In this document: piece after piece, positions 1-14,229 of the stretch | Position numbering within the stretch: position 1 is the first letter of the stretch | How the letters are laid out: each line of letters begins with the position of its first letter | NCBI GenBank assembly: GCA_029298735.1 | Contig: JANSLP010000181.1 | Coordinates: forward strand, 1 to 63,674 | Direction of reading: 5' to 3' | Length of the DNA stretch: 63,674 nucleotides | Source: Ophiostoma sp. CBS 140.51 | Taxonomy: Eukaryota > Ascomycota > Sordariomycetes > Ophiostomatales > Ophiostomataceae | Made by a program: the position numbers and the translations under genes | The notes under the pieces: generated by a model | Seen by the model: the letters and a program-made list of their open reading frames with translations, nothing else | Databases searched by the model: none | Told to the model about the DNA's origin: nothing

Positions 1-1937
1 TTCAAACGTATTTGACGCTTTTTCCATGATGTTGGTGATATTCTTGGCAAATGGGTGGGCGGAATGGGGGGGTGAGCGGAAAGTAGGGTGGGTCACTTAA
101 TGGGCAGGGTAGTAGGCGTGTGACGATCGTGCACTCAAGGGAAGTGACGGAATGTCATCGACGAGGAACGGCCAAGGACCAGCAAAAGGAAAAAAAGTGA
201 GGCCAAAGCAGGGCGCAAATTGGACACCGAAATGGACATCGTCGACCATCATGACTTTGATTTACGTTGCTTTTCCCGGCAAAGCGGCTCAGCCGTTGGG
301 GAGGGGGGGTGGGATGTATTCATTTGTCTTGAAGCCTGTCCCTGTCCTCCCTGTCCTGTTTTTACCTTTATTTTTCCACTCCTCGGAGTTTTCCTGTTGT
401 CTGTCTCTCTGAACTTGTGAGGCGCGAGATCCCCATGTTTCTCTTCTTCAGAGCCCGCCGGCCGATCTTGTCCCAAACTGAAAAGAACATGGCGACAAGG
501 GTAGGGGACGGAGAAAGAGGAAAAACAGAAGAGAAATGCAAAAGTTAATCGAGAGGACCCTTTTTTTCTCCTGTCCCCCAATGTGTTTTTTGTCTTCTAC
601 AAGTTTGAAGGCGTGCCTTGGTTTTTAGCTTGGGAGCTTGGGCTGGGATTGGCCGGGACCTGAAGTATTTTGAACATTTTTTGAGTCGTAATTACGGGCA
701 GAAAAGCTGCACATTGCAAGCAGCAAGCCTGCTCCCGAAATTCGACCTCGGAGCACTTGACTTGGCACGGATAGCTATTTGTTCTCTTTGATTTTGGTTG
801 GGGACCTTTCTCAGTTTTTGTTTTTGTTGTTATTCCCTTCTCCATTCTTCTCGGCAACGGCCATGACTTCATTTGATCGTTTGCCTCCTTTCGTTCCAGC
901 CAAGACCTGAATGGCAAGGCGTGGCGTCGGCCCAAGTAATCCTCCGGCATTGGCAGTCTCGCGCACCCTGTAAGTGTCTTTTTAAGGGGCCTTCAGCATC
1001 ACTCATGCTCGTCACGTAGCCTTCTGGTCTGCATCAAAAGGCAAGCACCAGGCTGCGTCTTTTTTGTCAATCTCACCGCTTCCTTGTTTGGTCCCCTGAT
1101 CACGGAATGCGCAACGACTGCGGCATACTCCGTGCTCCGAGGGAATGGAGATACGTCGCAGAAGAATGGTGGACGGCCTTAGAAGCAAAAGAAGCATAGG
1201 AAGGGAAAATATCACCAGGCATATGACGATAACTTGCGGCAGTCAGTGTAAGCACAGGAGATCCTTTCGGCAGTGAATCTGTCGTTCCGTTACTTCCGCG
1301 AACGCCTCACGATATGGCATTGGCACTTTTGATTTGCAATCTCGATGCTTGCGAAAAGAGGAAAGAAACACCACAGAAAACTGCTGATGCAAGCATATCG
1401 CAGCATCATGAAATTTCATCAATTTGGCCAGGCTCAGACATTCTTGCATCTTATGTATGTACAGCATTGACCGGGCTGCAGCGTTTGTTTTCGTGTGCGC
1501 TGTACTCTGTACGTTGTACAACGTCGTTGTCTGCTCGCTGTCGTTCGACTACTACTCAGCGTCGCACTGCATTTGCAGCATTGGCACACCCTCTCTCAGA
1601 GCACATTGCACATTCATCTTTGTTTCGTTATTTTTACTTCATTTAACCATACTTCACCGTTCTTTGGTTAGTCTGGTGGCCCGATTGTCTTCATCTTCTC
1701 GGACTGTTCATGCTCTTTATGATACAACGTATCGCCCGCCATGCTCATGGTGTTTACCTCGTAGCACCTTTCTGCACATCATTCTGTCATCTGTTATGTA
1801 CTGTTAAATAACATTCTGTGCAACCCCGTCGACCATTGTCAACAACCCGAAATGGTCATTATGATGCACCTTACTCTCTCGCGTTGGCTTTTCTTTTCTC
1901 CTCTTCGGAGGATACTCGCGGAACCATCACAAAAGCG

Positions 1938-1978
1938 GAATCGATAGGGGATGAGAACGAATCGATAGGGGATGAGAA
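1938..1978. repeat. two-copy 20-nt direct repeat
   Basis: Two identical 20-nt copies (1,938-1,957 and 1,959-1,978), one base apart, read gaatcgataggggatgagaa. Each contains the palindrome atcgat and an agggg stress-element-like core. Function is unknown. Confidence 0.8.
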
Positions 1979-3999
1979 AAGAGAAAATGGGAAATGCCCT
2001 CTTCGAGGCTTCTGAGAACAGCAAGGGCAACCCTGATTCTTGGATTTTAAGCTCACTAAACCAAGTCCACAAGACGCGTCGTTTGTCGCGCAAAGTTGCC
2101 CTCAACAGTTTGAGGACATTTAGCAGTTTCTTCACACAAAACTGGCATTGTTGTGCTGACTCGTCGAACTCCATCCAACTCCGTCAAATCCAACAAACTC
2201 CAATTTTCAGTGGCGGCGTTGGCGTTCCACCGGTCCCCCGACGCCCGCGAGCGCAACCCCCCCTTCCATTCCTCATTCAACCTAGCTGGGTGTCTGTTTG
2301 AGAGAGTGGGTGGAAGACGGCTCGACGGCCAGTTTGCTACGGCACATTGTTTTGGTGGCCAGTGGTATTTTGGTTGTCAGACGGGGCGAACGGGAGTGCG
2401 GTCTTCTGGTGAGGGATAGCGCAGTTTGCCTTTCGGGGCCAGGTTAGAGTAAACTCCAACGTCTTTTAGCGGACGGGCACCTGTGGATCGCCACTACGGA
2501 GAGCTAACTCTGGGAGACAAACAATCAACCTCCTTGCCTTAGTCGGCACTCGCCTTTGTTTTGCACCTGTCTTATTTTTCTTGGCCTGCGTAGTTTGCCG
2601 TTTGGCCCTGCTCCTGCTCCGTATCCGTTCACTAAATAAGTCACCCCCCACAGACAAAAGAAAAAAAACCCATGGGAAACACTGATGATCACTGTGTGTT
2701 TTGGGCGTAGCCTTGCTCACCGTTTTTTCCCTTCTTTTTTGACGCCCAAAACATACCTCGTAGGGGATCAAAGAACACAACGAGACACAGAGAGTGAGAG
2801 TGAGAGCGGGCGGAACACGGAATGCGGAGCACCGAGCGGGCACGCCTTACATCGCGAGATCGTCGCGAGACCTAACGAAAAACAGGGACAGGACAAAAGA
2901 CAAGACGAAAAGTGAGGCCGAGCATAATACAAGACAACAGAAAAATATGTGCTATAAAAAGAAACTGTCACCTGACACACTTTGCGAGCATTGTTGGAAG
3001 GCCTCACTTCGTGCCACCACGTGTAGTTGCTGCTAGCCAGTGAACATCTGGGGCGACAAACCAGATGCATGATGCAGTTGATGAGAGAGATACCGAGATC
3101 CGGGCACGGGAATGGAAAGGAGAATAAGAATAGGCATCGCGTGGTCCGCGTTTGCCACATCATTCATTCATATTCATCGGCGATCGTGATGCAAATAGAC
3201 GATGCTGAAGAGAAAATATGCCGTGATATATGCACGGGCATGACTGGACACCGGTATTGATAGAGAGGCCAAAATGTTCAAAATAGACGGAAACGCAAAT
3301 AAGTGCAAAATATCGTGGTCCATCATGCGATTTCAGGGTCCGATGCCAGCCGCCCAGGAACTCTTTCTGCATGCTGGCTTGTGGCGGTGGCGCCAGAACA
3401 GCCTTCCAGGGCTAGAAGACGGTTGGCACTATCTCGAAGACAGGAGTATTTCAGTTCACCGTTTTCCTTTTTCGCCATCTGCCGTTTGAACGCTGTTATT
3501 TTTAGGATCTATGTTCAGGTGCCGAACGGCGGACAACGAACCAACGACCAACAGACAGTTCTTTTTTGCTAGTCCCAGGGGAGAATGACTGGCATATCAG
3601 GGCGTCACAAGGCCGTGGCTGTTGTGACGGTGCAAGTACACGTACGGACTGCTCCGTCGAGGATGCTCCGTATTGGATGTCTATAGCTAAATAAAAAACT
3701 ACGTACAAATACGAACGAATGAATGACTTTTGCGACCTTGGGGAACAATTGCACGAATGATGTTGGCAACACCTTTTGCTGTCTTCTGCCCTTCGCGTAT
3801 AATTTGGCGCGGAAAAGAAGAGGAAATGGTTGACAAGTGCATGTTGAAAAGTTGCTAACGCTGCCATAGTTGCCCAAATAATTGAAAGTTGCCTCCTGCA
3901 GAGCCACACCCTACACAGCCTTGGGGATACATATCGCTGTACATGAGGAAGCATCCCATTGCCATCATGTTGCTATCTGATGTCTTCATTGTTGCGTCT

Positions 4000-4023
4000 G
4001 TTGTTGTTGTTGTTGTTGTTGTT
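4000..4023. repeat. TTG trinucleotide microsatellite
   Basis: About eight uninterrupted TTG/GTT units lie in otherwise non-coding DNA. This is an ordinary simple repeat with no gene context. Confidence 0.85.
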
Positions 4024-7000
4024 ATGCAGTTGTCTGTCCTTTTCGGGTCGATTTCGGCCGTTGGCCTTACGGGGATGAGACGATGCAGTCGGAAAAGGAA
4101 GCACGAGACAAGGGAGACAACAATAGAACATCGAATAGGAAGCAAAAGAGGTTCCAAGACACGGAGGCGGGACCGGAGATGCGTCTGTAGATCAGGGTAT
4201 TTTGGTGACCCATTTTCAAGGTCGATGGTGATAGTCTGTGAGTATCATAAGGCGGCGCAGAAAAAAAGGGCCTTTTTTGAACCTTTCGGGCCCTTCTCTA
4301 AATCCTAAATAGGGAGGGGAAGCACGGGATGGAACGTAACAAACTAAACAAAGAAGCATAAAACTGTACCCAGTATTACATAAACACACCCTCTGTGCAG
4401 GTTTTTGGGAGGACCCTGCGCCCCAAATGCCCCGAAAGGGAACAATCAGGGAGGCAAATTTTGACAGAAAAGGACAGCAGTGAGGGAAGTAGTGGGGAGA
4501 TCACAAGGACGATCACGGGCTCAACAGCCAGTCACGGCTTGAGAAACGGTCCTGCAGGGCTGCGAGTAATACAAAAAGCACAATGGGCAGACAGGGAAGC
4601 GCACAAGACACAACGAGCCGTAACCAAACATTTAGGACAGTACGGAATAATGAGATAAGATCCATTGTCGCAGTCACGGTAGACGGATCGGCCACAGGAC
4701 GTCATTCGCTGTGGAGTTTGTGGAGAGAGACAGATTCCACAAAATAGTGAGCGCAAGATTGTTATGATCAATCGCCGAAAAGGGAGAGACTCCAGTTTAA
4801 AAATAAATAAAAATACGGCCGATAGGCGACTCCGAGACGGCGTATGGCACAGGACAAGAGTAAGTAGCAGGAGTAGTGAGAGTAGCGAGCGTAGTTGGCA
4901 GAAGAAGTAGGAAGAGCACGCCGTTTGGACTGTGCTAGCCTTGCCACAAGAAAATGACTGGAGAAAAGGGCATATGGGCAAGTTGTGAAAGCGGAAAAAA
5001 AAAGATGGGAAATGGAGATGGGAAAACTATGGCGCCACCGCAAAGAACAAACCATACGACAAAGGCGAAGAGGACACATGAGCGCATGAACAGTTTTAGG
5101 AACAGTGGCGGGCTGCAGCAACCGTGAACCGTTACGGTTTTCGCGGACGGTCGTGCTTTGCTTTTGGTTGGCCTCGTCGGCTTCTCTTTGATTTCTCGTC
5201 GTTCCCTCATTATCCTCTGTTTTGTCAGGCAACTTCTTTCTTCGTTGTCCTCATTTGCCTCTCTTGTCTCCTTTTTTCTTGCCCGCGGCAATTTCGGGCA
5301 TCTCTTGTTCTTTGGTCATGTCCGTCTCTCATCTCCGTTCAGTTCCTGCCTGGCCTTTTCTCTCCGGGGCAATGGTAGGGGATGGGAAAAGGAGGGACCC
5401 TGGAATCAAAGAACGACGAGATACCACAGAGGATAAACATTTTGTCCTGGGTTTTTTTTTTCACATCTCTTTTTGGTTGACAGATGCCAAGGCTGGGACG
5501 AAGTAGACAAAGGCCAGCCAAGGCAATCCTTTGACCGTTTGGCGTCAACGAGGCGAGCAGAAAATTCACCATAATTTACCAATAATCCGGTCTATCGCAT
5601 TGACCCAACGGGGCCACCCAAGACGAAAGACGGAGACGCAAGATTAAAACATCTTTTGCCAAGACGGGGACGGCGTTTGGGGGCAGGAAAAAGGAGAACG
5701 GAGCAAGACAGGCCATCGACAGGTCAGAGACAAAAGCCAAGACCAAGCAGTGAGAGCCAGCGACGAAAGCAGTAAAAGAGCAAAACGACAAGATGAGCGC
5801 CAAGACGATTGTGAGGAGAGGGCCTTGAAGTCTTTGAATTTTTGTTTTTGAAGAGGTAAAAGCGTTGGAGGATGGGGGTAGGCGCCGTTGATCTTATTTT
5901 GTAGGCGGCTTCAGGGCGGTTCTCACCTAAATTCTCACCCTCCGTTCAGAGCCTCAGGGCGTTCTAGCGCGGCTACCTTTCCGTTCACCTACTTCGCTCC
6001 CGCTTTTCGTCGCCTTCTTCTTGTTCCCCACGGTTGACCACGGTTTTCAAGGACGCTGCAGAAAGTTAAAGTTTGTGCTTAGCTGGTGGTTGGCTCGCCT
6101 CTTGGCTGCAGTGGATGTCTCCTCTTGGCGGCTTGGCAGAGTCTTGGCTTTTCCCGGTCGCTTTTTTCGACATGTTTCTTAATTATTGAGTTTTGTGCGT
6201 GGGAGGGAGAGGGCGTGTGTTCTTTCCCTTTTCCAGTGTGTTGCTGGCTGCAGGAATGGTACCGTTGCAAGGGAAGGAGGGGAAAAGTTTATCGTCCAAA
6301 ATAGAAACAGGCTAGTCCTGTTACAGCCTAGCTAGTGGAACGTTTCGGCGGAGGACGTCATTTCTCTCCGTTGCTCTTGTCTGCTTTGGGGCTTTTGTGC
6401 TGTTTTGGCGTGATCTTGGGAGCTCTTTGGGTGAGGGAAGGAGCGACGTGAGGTGCAGTTCAGTGCACTTGCCGAAGGTGATTCAGTGCCTTCGCTTTGG
6501 CGAGACGCGAGATGCGAGATATCGCAGTTGCCCTTTTCGCCTTTTTGCGACATCGCAGTCCGCTCTTGCCCTTTCGACACGCCCGCATCGCATCGTGACT
6601 TCCTGCTTCAGCTTTTTGGGGCATAGTCTATTTACACTTCTCCGAGACTTCAATCTCATCCTCTGAAAAAGGTCAAGTTTATTCACTTGCCAGTGGAGCT
6701 CTCGCATGGGGAGCTTTCCTGTCCGTTGGCGAGTGCTTACCCTTGTGCCTGTTTGCCGTGCACCTTTCCTTTGCGGTCTTTGTGGTCTTTTTGCATTTTT
6801 TATGGTTTTTGTGGCCTTGATGGTGTTGACCCTTTTTTTCTCAATCGTGGCGACCCTTTTTCTGGCAGAGCCGGCCTTCCGAGCGGCAGGCACACGAACG
6901 TGGGCCACCTGCTGCTTGTTGTGGACAAAAACAAGACAGCCAATCGCTCTTTCCACCACTGCGTTTCAGAGTTTTCTCACTCTGGGGGAAGGTGGAGGGG

Positions 7001-10000
7001 ACGATCAGCGTGAGAGACTCTACGGCGCACCAGACAGAGAACTTCACCTGCAAAATGCAAAAAGTCGAGGAAGGAGCGAACGTGCACCCACCACTGCACG
7101 GGGACTTTTGAACTCCGTCCGCTGATTCCAAGAAAATCAACATTGCCAGACCAGAAACTCACAACAAGTCTCAGAAAATCGCAGGAACACCTCTTGAGTG
7201 GCCAAAACTGACAAAGTACCGTGTATTGCCAAGATCGGACGGCGCCGCGGGTCATGGTTGGTGCATACAACTGAGCTCGATATGATTAATCTTTGATAAT
7301 ACGTGTATGGGAATGTGGACTTTTGTCTTGATCTGAGTGAAAAGTTGACTTATGGGTTGTGGGTTGTGGTTTTGTGGTTTTGGGAGCAATGGGTCGAACC
7401 AACAACAGAAAAACAATCGGATCATGGACACTTTGCCAAGGGACAAGCTCGGGAGAAGAAGGTTAACAAAAGAAAAAGCCGGATGAGAAAATCAAAATCA
7501 ATACAGCCCCAAGAGGCGAAAGACAAATGGGTAAGGACGCTGACGAGAGAGGCCTAAAGCCAATCTTACCGAGAGCTAGGAACCAAGGAGAGATGAGCTC
7601 AGGTGGCACCGAGGTCGAAAAGTGAGGTTAGGGACGGGAGAGAGAAGGAGATGGTATGAGAAACGGCGACCAAAAAAAGAAAGAAGAAAAGAAAAGAAAA
7701 AAAAGTCAAATTGCTGGAAAGGGGAGTTTGCGGATCCTTCACGATCGCCAAGTTGGCAGGGATCGATAAAAATGCCCAAACAAGGCAAAGTGAAGGCAAG
7801 AAGAAAGGCGGGAACGCGCAAAAATGCTCAGGTTGAACATAAAATTCATGGAAAAGAGCAGACATTTCGCATCAGTACACAGAATACATCATCGGATATC
7901 GCCATATTCTGTGTATTGGAAGACGCTACGGGAAAGGCGTCGTACTCTACATCGCAAAAAGTTGACCTGTGAGAGTAAATTCAGGGACTGTTGTGCCGAC
8001 AGCCAGCCTTTCTTTCCTGGCTCTCATTTTGCTTCCACAATTTATTCCTTGTCTTCCTTCAGAGTCTTTCCATTTCTGCCCCAGAAGCTTTAAATCTGAT
8101 TGTGCGCTACAGGGTCATGAACCCACGCTTCAAGAGACGCTGCAACAAACAACAGACGCTACTCAGGACGCTATCCCACTCAACTATCCCACCTTGGAGC
8201 GTGTCGAGTCGCTCCTTCTTGGCCGTTGAGGCATGTCGTAAACGGGATACCTTGTCGTCTCGACATTCTGAAGCATAGTGATCTGTGTACTATCTCATCT
8301 CACTTGTACATCCATACTTGAGAGCCTCAATCCTCAATCCTAACAACGGTTCGTCACTCCTCCCCTGTCAGACTCGCTTCTTTCTTCCCACCCTGGAAAG
8401 TGAGCAAGAAGCACCCAACACAATCACAGGCAACCCGGCCCCTAAAATCCGCGGGCGAAGGACGGCATATGCATGAAAGGGATTGCATTTCGCGGGAAGA
8501 TGTACAAGAAAGGAAGATGAAAGAGGGGATGAGAAAGATGATAAAATGAGAAGATGAGGATGAGGATGAGAAAAAAGGACGAGAGGATGGGAGACAATGC
8601 AACGGTCAACGGCAGTGCACATCCGATGGGATGGGTTGCCGAAAAAGGGTAGATGAACAAGAGATGACCAAGATGGACCAAAAGGACAAAAAACGGACAA
8701 AAAGCGCCGGACGCTTCTTACAAACGCCGTATGCATTGGGCGGGTCCAGTCCAAGCCAGAACAGAGTAGTAGCCTTACGATAGGTATTGTTGCATGAAAA
8801 GTAATAATACAGAAAAGAGAAGAAAAAGAAAAAGAGGGAATACCGCCGAAGCATGTGAGGAAAAACGTGCCCGAGAAAAATAAAAAACGTACGAGGCCTA
8901 CGATGGAAGGGGCATTCAGTCAAATCGAGAAAAATAAGCTTTCAAGGCTTGGCAACTATTGTCTCGGTAGGGATACATTCGTCCTCCGTACTTGGGTCAT
9001 AGCGTGGGCGTCAATGGATGTTTGTGGATGTTGACGGCTGTCATGCATCTTGACAGCCAACGTGGTTGACTTGAAGCTACGACTTGCCCCGTTTCTTTCG
9101 CCGAGAGAACCGTCATCGGCAGACGGGGTTGGGAAGTTGAGAGGTTTACTGAGTTGTCTAAAGTTGAGAATGTGAAGGAGAGGTTGGGAATAATCGCTTC
9201 CGGAAATACGGCGCAGATTGAGAGAGAAAAAGGAATAGAAGGTAGGGGACGAAGACAACAACAAAGGAGCCCAAGAAAAGAATCGAGAGAAGAATGGGGA
9301 AGAAATCGCGCCAAGAGGGCGATGCAGGCGAGCGACCGGTGTGATGGGGACAGAAAAGAAGAAAAGGGCTGCGTGACGGGGTCGCAATATCGCCAGTGCT
9401 ACGGTACAAGTGCCTCAACTTATTTCAGGCCTCTCGTTCTTGTCTTTGTCTCCAGCCATTTTATGTCTCCAGCCATTTTATGAGGGATCCTTCCCTTTTC
9501 TTCTCCCTCTTTTTCTTCTTTTTTACCTCGGATGGAGCAGAGTCCACTAACAGCACGTCCCTTTTTATTGTTCCGCAGTGTTGCCTATTTCTCTCCTCCC
9601 ATGTCGGCGGGCGAGATCGACCTTGCCCTTTTCCCTTTTGTGGAAGTTAAAGGGCAGGCCCCGGCCAGCGGGCAGGGCAGGGCGGCCCAGAGCCAAATTG
9701 GGATACGAGAAACTGCTGTTTCATCCATGGACAGACCCGCGAACAGACGTTTCCTTTGGGAGGGGGTGTAACTTATTTTGCAGCCTTTTCTGGCAGGGCA
9801 AGCGAGTTAAACTGTCCAGTGCAACGCTGGAGAATTTACACAGAGGGCGAGGTTCAAAAAGAATGGCAGACAATCCTTGTCAAGCGGCGTTCACCGTGGG
9901 TTTAGTTAGCATATCTAACTGTATCTGACTGACAACGGCGGAAAGTGCCACGCCAAAATGGGCTCAGGTGCCGAAGGGCTCCAGGCCAGGGACCATATCG

Positions 10001-13000
10001 TAACAACACCACGAGAATTATAAAAAAAAAAAAAAAAGGAAAAATAAGAAGAAGAAAAGAGAAAGGCTGTCATTTTCTGTCAGGTCGGCCTCCACTTTTT
10101 CAACCTCTTGTGAGTTCGAGACGGACAGCGAGACGGACAACCAGCCTCTTGAACTACTAGCCTCCCTTGTCAGTTTTGTCTTTTTTTCCACAACCAGTCA
10201 ATCTCGGGTACGGCGAGATCACCACAGAAATTGTGAGAACACGATGTCCGATGTCATCGGCATGAATGATTGGACGATGGATGATGGATGATGAATTATG
10301 AATGTCCAAGACTGTAACCATACGCCAGGTCTCTAATTGACCCTCACGAACACTAACATCACCCTGGCCGGCTGTCGAGGCTGCGGCATAATTACTGCCC
10401 CCTCCTCCGTAGGAAGCTGACCGCGTCGTCAGACACAAAAAGGAGGCTCGAAATGCGACGCGGCTACATTGCCATTCGTCGACATCAAAGCCAGCCTTCT
10501 GGGGACGTGTCATGCTTGTGTTTAATGATATTCGTTTTCCTTTTGCTTTGTTGATGAACCCTCAAAGTACTTTGTATCTTTGTATCTTTCTAAATGTTTG
10601 CTGTCCTTCCACTAACACACCACTTGCACATGCGCTAACCATCGGGGCGCGGCGCTGTTCCGCGCAAATAGAACAATGACTTCACAAGGTGGAAAGTATT
10701 TCGTACACAACACATTTTCGAACAAGAAGCGCCTGCAGCAACATCGAAATTCAAAATAAAATCGACAAAAATTCACATAGGGAAAACAAATAGGAAAAAA
10801 AGAAGAAAAAAAAAAGTACCCGTAAAAAAAAGGCCGAGAGATATCGAGCAATAAAAGCAATAAAGTGGGGAATGGGATAAGAAAAAGGTTTACAGCATAT
10901 CTGTCGAAGAACCTTCTTGCCATCACACACACCTTTTTTCACAAGGGGATCTGGTGGAACTAATGGGCGCCCCGGCTGCAGATCATGACGCTCTTGCTCG
11001 CAAGATGCGCCGCCGTGCTGTATCTGCACCCGAGACTACATGCCCTTGGTCACAGTTTTTACTGAGCACTCTTCTTTTCTTTGTGTGTCTTTTGTCCCTT
11101 TGATACACAGCGTTATGCATGCAAGAAATATACATGCACTTACATTCTGCCCCTCCCTTTCCTACTAGCGGATCATCGCTGTGAGCAGTAACACGGAACA
11201 CAAAAGCGCAAGCGGCACACGTCGTACGGGGAGACGGGAGAAGCAGAAGAAGAAGAAAAAAAGATAGCTAGAAAAAGACCCCCAATTCCAAGGGAAGGTG
11301 AGCACAACAGGGTTATTTTTGGCATCACCGCCATTTCCTTTTGGGATGGCTGATCCGTATAGGCGGGACCTGGGACGCGGAAATGCACAACGGGGAGGGT
11401 TTTTTCTGTCGTCAGTCGTCTTTTTGGTCTTTTTTATGATTGTATGGTAATGTGTTCGTCTCTCGGCGACACGATTGGTCTACTAGCCTCGACGTGATCG
11501 CGAGGATGATTTGTCTGCGTCCCTTGTTGCTGGTGCTTGATGCACTCTGTTTTTGGTATTTTATTTCGGGGTTTGGGTTGTCGTCGTAAACCAGCCCGTT
11601 CACCACCCTTTTCAACCGCCTGCTGCGCCTAGTAGCAATCTATCGAGAGTCCTTTGCACGAGTCCCTCTGGCACGTCTCGCTTGATTCCACTCCATTTGT
11701 AACGCCTCGTAATACAAGGGACCCTTTGGACTGCGGCACTGTTTATTTTGAGTTTTGTCATCCTTCATCCTTAAGCCTTATTTTATGGGTTAATGGATTT
11801 ATGTTTTGTCTCTCTATCCGTATTTATCTGTCATACTGACAACGAGACTGGTAACATCTTCCCCCTTTTTTCTTATTCTCCGATGCGGCGTCCAGCCGTA
11901 CGCCACGCACGCCTCTGCCTGGGCTTGCTTGTCGCTCAGCAGTCCATGCAAGGCAATATACGTGATTCGTGCAGCACGAGGACGCAGAAGACGCATAGGA
12001 TGGGCCACGATGGGCCGTCTTCAGCCAGGCGCAGCCATTTTTGCGTTTTTGGTCATTATTTCTCGGCGTCGTGCTACGTAACATTTTTCTCTTACACTTT
12101 CTGTTTCCCCATCTTCGTTTTGTGTGCTTTGACTCGCTTGACGAGATATACGCCTCGTTTGTTGCCGTTTGTAGTAAAGAGCGGTCGTTTGTTTCGGTCG
12201 TTGTTTGGTGGAGACCCGACGCACGATGGAGTATTGGCCGAGCACGTTCTATCCATTGGGGACTGCAACTCTGTGATACTGTTTTTGCTTTTTCGATATG
12301 GCGACAAACTGCAACACTACGACTCTGCGAAACTGGCACTGCAACTCGGACACGCTGGAAAACGAAACGCTATCACACGCTGGGCATGGTGCCTTTGGGT
12401 TTTGGGGGAGGCTTTTTGCACTATTGCTTCAGGGTCCTGTCAGGAAAGACGAAAAAAGCCCTCGAAGCTCTGTCTTTTTCTCTCCAGCTCCCCCACTTTC
12501 GTCTTTCCTCCTCCCAGCGGGTTGCAGTAATAGCCCGGCTTCTGTGGCAGACCACCCCGAAGTCTGTCTCCAGTCTCTAAAGTCTCCAACTTGGCCCTTG
12601 TTGCCGGGCGCTGGGTCCCAAGGCCGACACCCCTTGCCTCTTTGTTGGGCCACGAAAGACTCTAAAAGCATCAAAAACCACCAGAGGCTGCCAGGGCTAC
12701 CAGAGACAAAAAACGCCAAGACATTGAAACCTAAAAAAAGTGCACTGCCCCAGTTGCGCGCATTTGCCCCATTCCAACCAACCGCAAAGGGTTCTTCGAC
12801 GTGCTTTTCCAGAATGTCACTGGCCTGCTGTGATTGGCCGCCGAGTCCAGAGTTCCGCTCACAACCACAAAATGGGACGGTATCTTTGCCGCCTCGTTGC
12901 GGCTTCTTCTTGTTCAATGTCTTGTCTGCCCTACGAGTGACGTCGAGGACATCCTTTTATTTTCTCCGTATTTCGCTCCTACGAAGCGGCCGGCAACGGG

Positions 13001-14229
13001 CAACGGGCCAACCCTAATCCTATCCTATCGTGTCTTGCTCCTCATCCCAAGTTAAATATTTAGAGGAAAATAATAATAAATAATAAACGTGATAAAATAA
13101 TACATGTCCATGTCTGATAACTAAGACTGTATATTGGGTAGCTCAAAGAATAAGACGGAGAAGGCCCGGAGCTGTCTCCCAGACCAGGAAGACATCATCT
13201 TTGTCTTGCCTCCTTGCTTATTGGATGTTGTTTGATTTACAATCCCAGATCACAAAAAAGAGGTTGGACTCGATGGGACTCGTCTGGCATCTATTTTCGT
13301 CTCTGCCAGCCCTCCCTCGCGTGACTCGCAACGAACTAGAGGCCCGCGAAGGGCCCGTTTGTCTTGGGGATCCTCGCTTTTTCTCACGTCCTTGCTGCCC
13401 CTGTTTTTGTTGTTTTGTTGTGTTAGTCCGCCAAGTCCGTGTATTTTTATTTTTCCTTTTACTTTTTTGTTCGTTCTCTCCTTCTTTGTTACCACTTCGC
13501 AAATCCTTATTCTCCATGTCCCCAGTCTTTTGTCCATGCTCACATTTGCCCCCAAGGCCTCCCAAAAATACGCCGAGGCAGGGCTCGGAGTTCACGTACG
13601 GGTACTTGTCTCCTTTGTAAACAGGCTTGATAGGATAGGGCCAGCAGCGTCTCGCTGCTCAGAAACCAAAAACCGTTGAACACACTATGAATCAGGGCAT
13701 CAGGGCATCGAGGGTCTTGCTCCGAGCGTCCCTCTTCTTCGCCTTCTTCGTGGGGGATTAAACAAGACCCCAGCAAGCGCTAGGCTAACACGGCGCGGCC
13801 GTTTCCACGCCGGCCGTCCAACCTGTCCAACTCTTGAACTGTTGGCCTTCACTCCATCCTGCCCTTCTGCCCTCCTGCTTGTTTGTTTGCTTTTCTGCCT
13901 TTTTCCTCGATGCTCGATGCTTGCTCGGTTGCCGCGCTACTGCACGGCAACAACTGGGCCGGCTGGAGGGATAGGGAAGTCCTCCGGCCGGACCAGGCGT
14001 GTGGTTGCAGAAAAGAAGGCTGGCAGAAGACAAAAGAGGGTCCGCAAAAGATGGGGCAAGATGCCGGTCTGTTGTCGTGCTGCGGCCATATGACACGGAC
14101 AAACGACAAGCGACATCGTTGAAGTAACTGAACATACAGAGTACATTTCGGGCAGTCGGGATGTCCAGTCGTGATCTGGCATGCGCAGGTGAGGAAACGA
14201 CTGGGCGCTCTTTCCTTTTTCTGTTCGGC

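Larger units (their letters stand above)
1..14229. other. long stretch without a recognisable protein gene
   Basis: No open frame here shows a known domain, the GC-rich third-position bias of the real genes, or plausible exon joining. The frames that exist are short, overlap each other on both strands and are low in complexity. The stretch contains several patches of strong purine/pyrimidine strand asymmetry: purine-rich on the plus strand near 2,770-2,930, 4,240-5,100, 7,430-7,860, 8,480-8,930 and 9,170-9,370, and pyrimidine-rich near 5,130-5,350. It also holds a short direct repeat (1,938-1,978), a TTG microsatellite (about 4,000-4,023) and a poly-A run near 10,022. Non-coding transcripts or distal regulatory DNA are possible but not shown. 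Confidence 0.6.

Noticed and set aside
11793..13017. Overlapping frames of about 240 codons in the gene-free region
   Set aside because: Low-complexity, no homology recognised, open in competing frames on both strands, and without GC3 bias.
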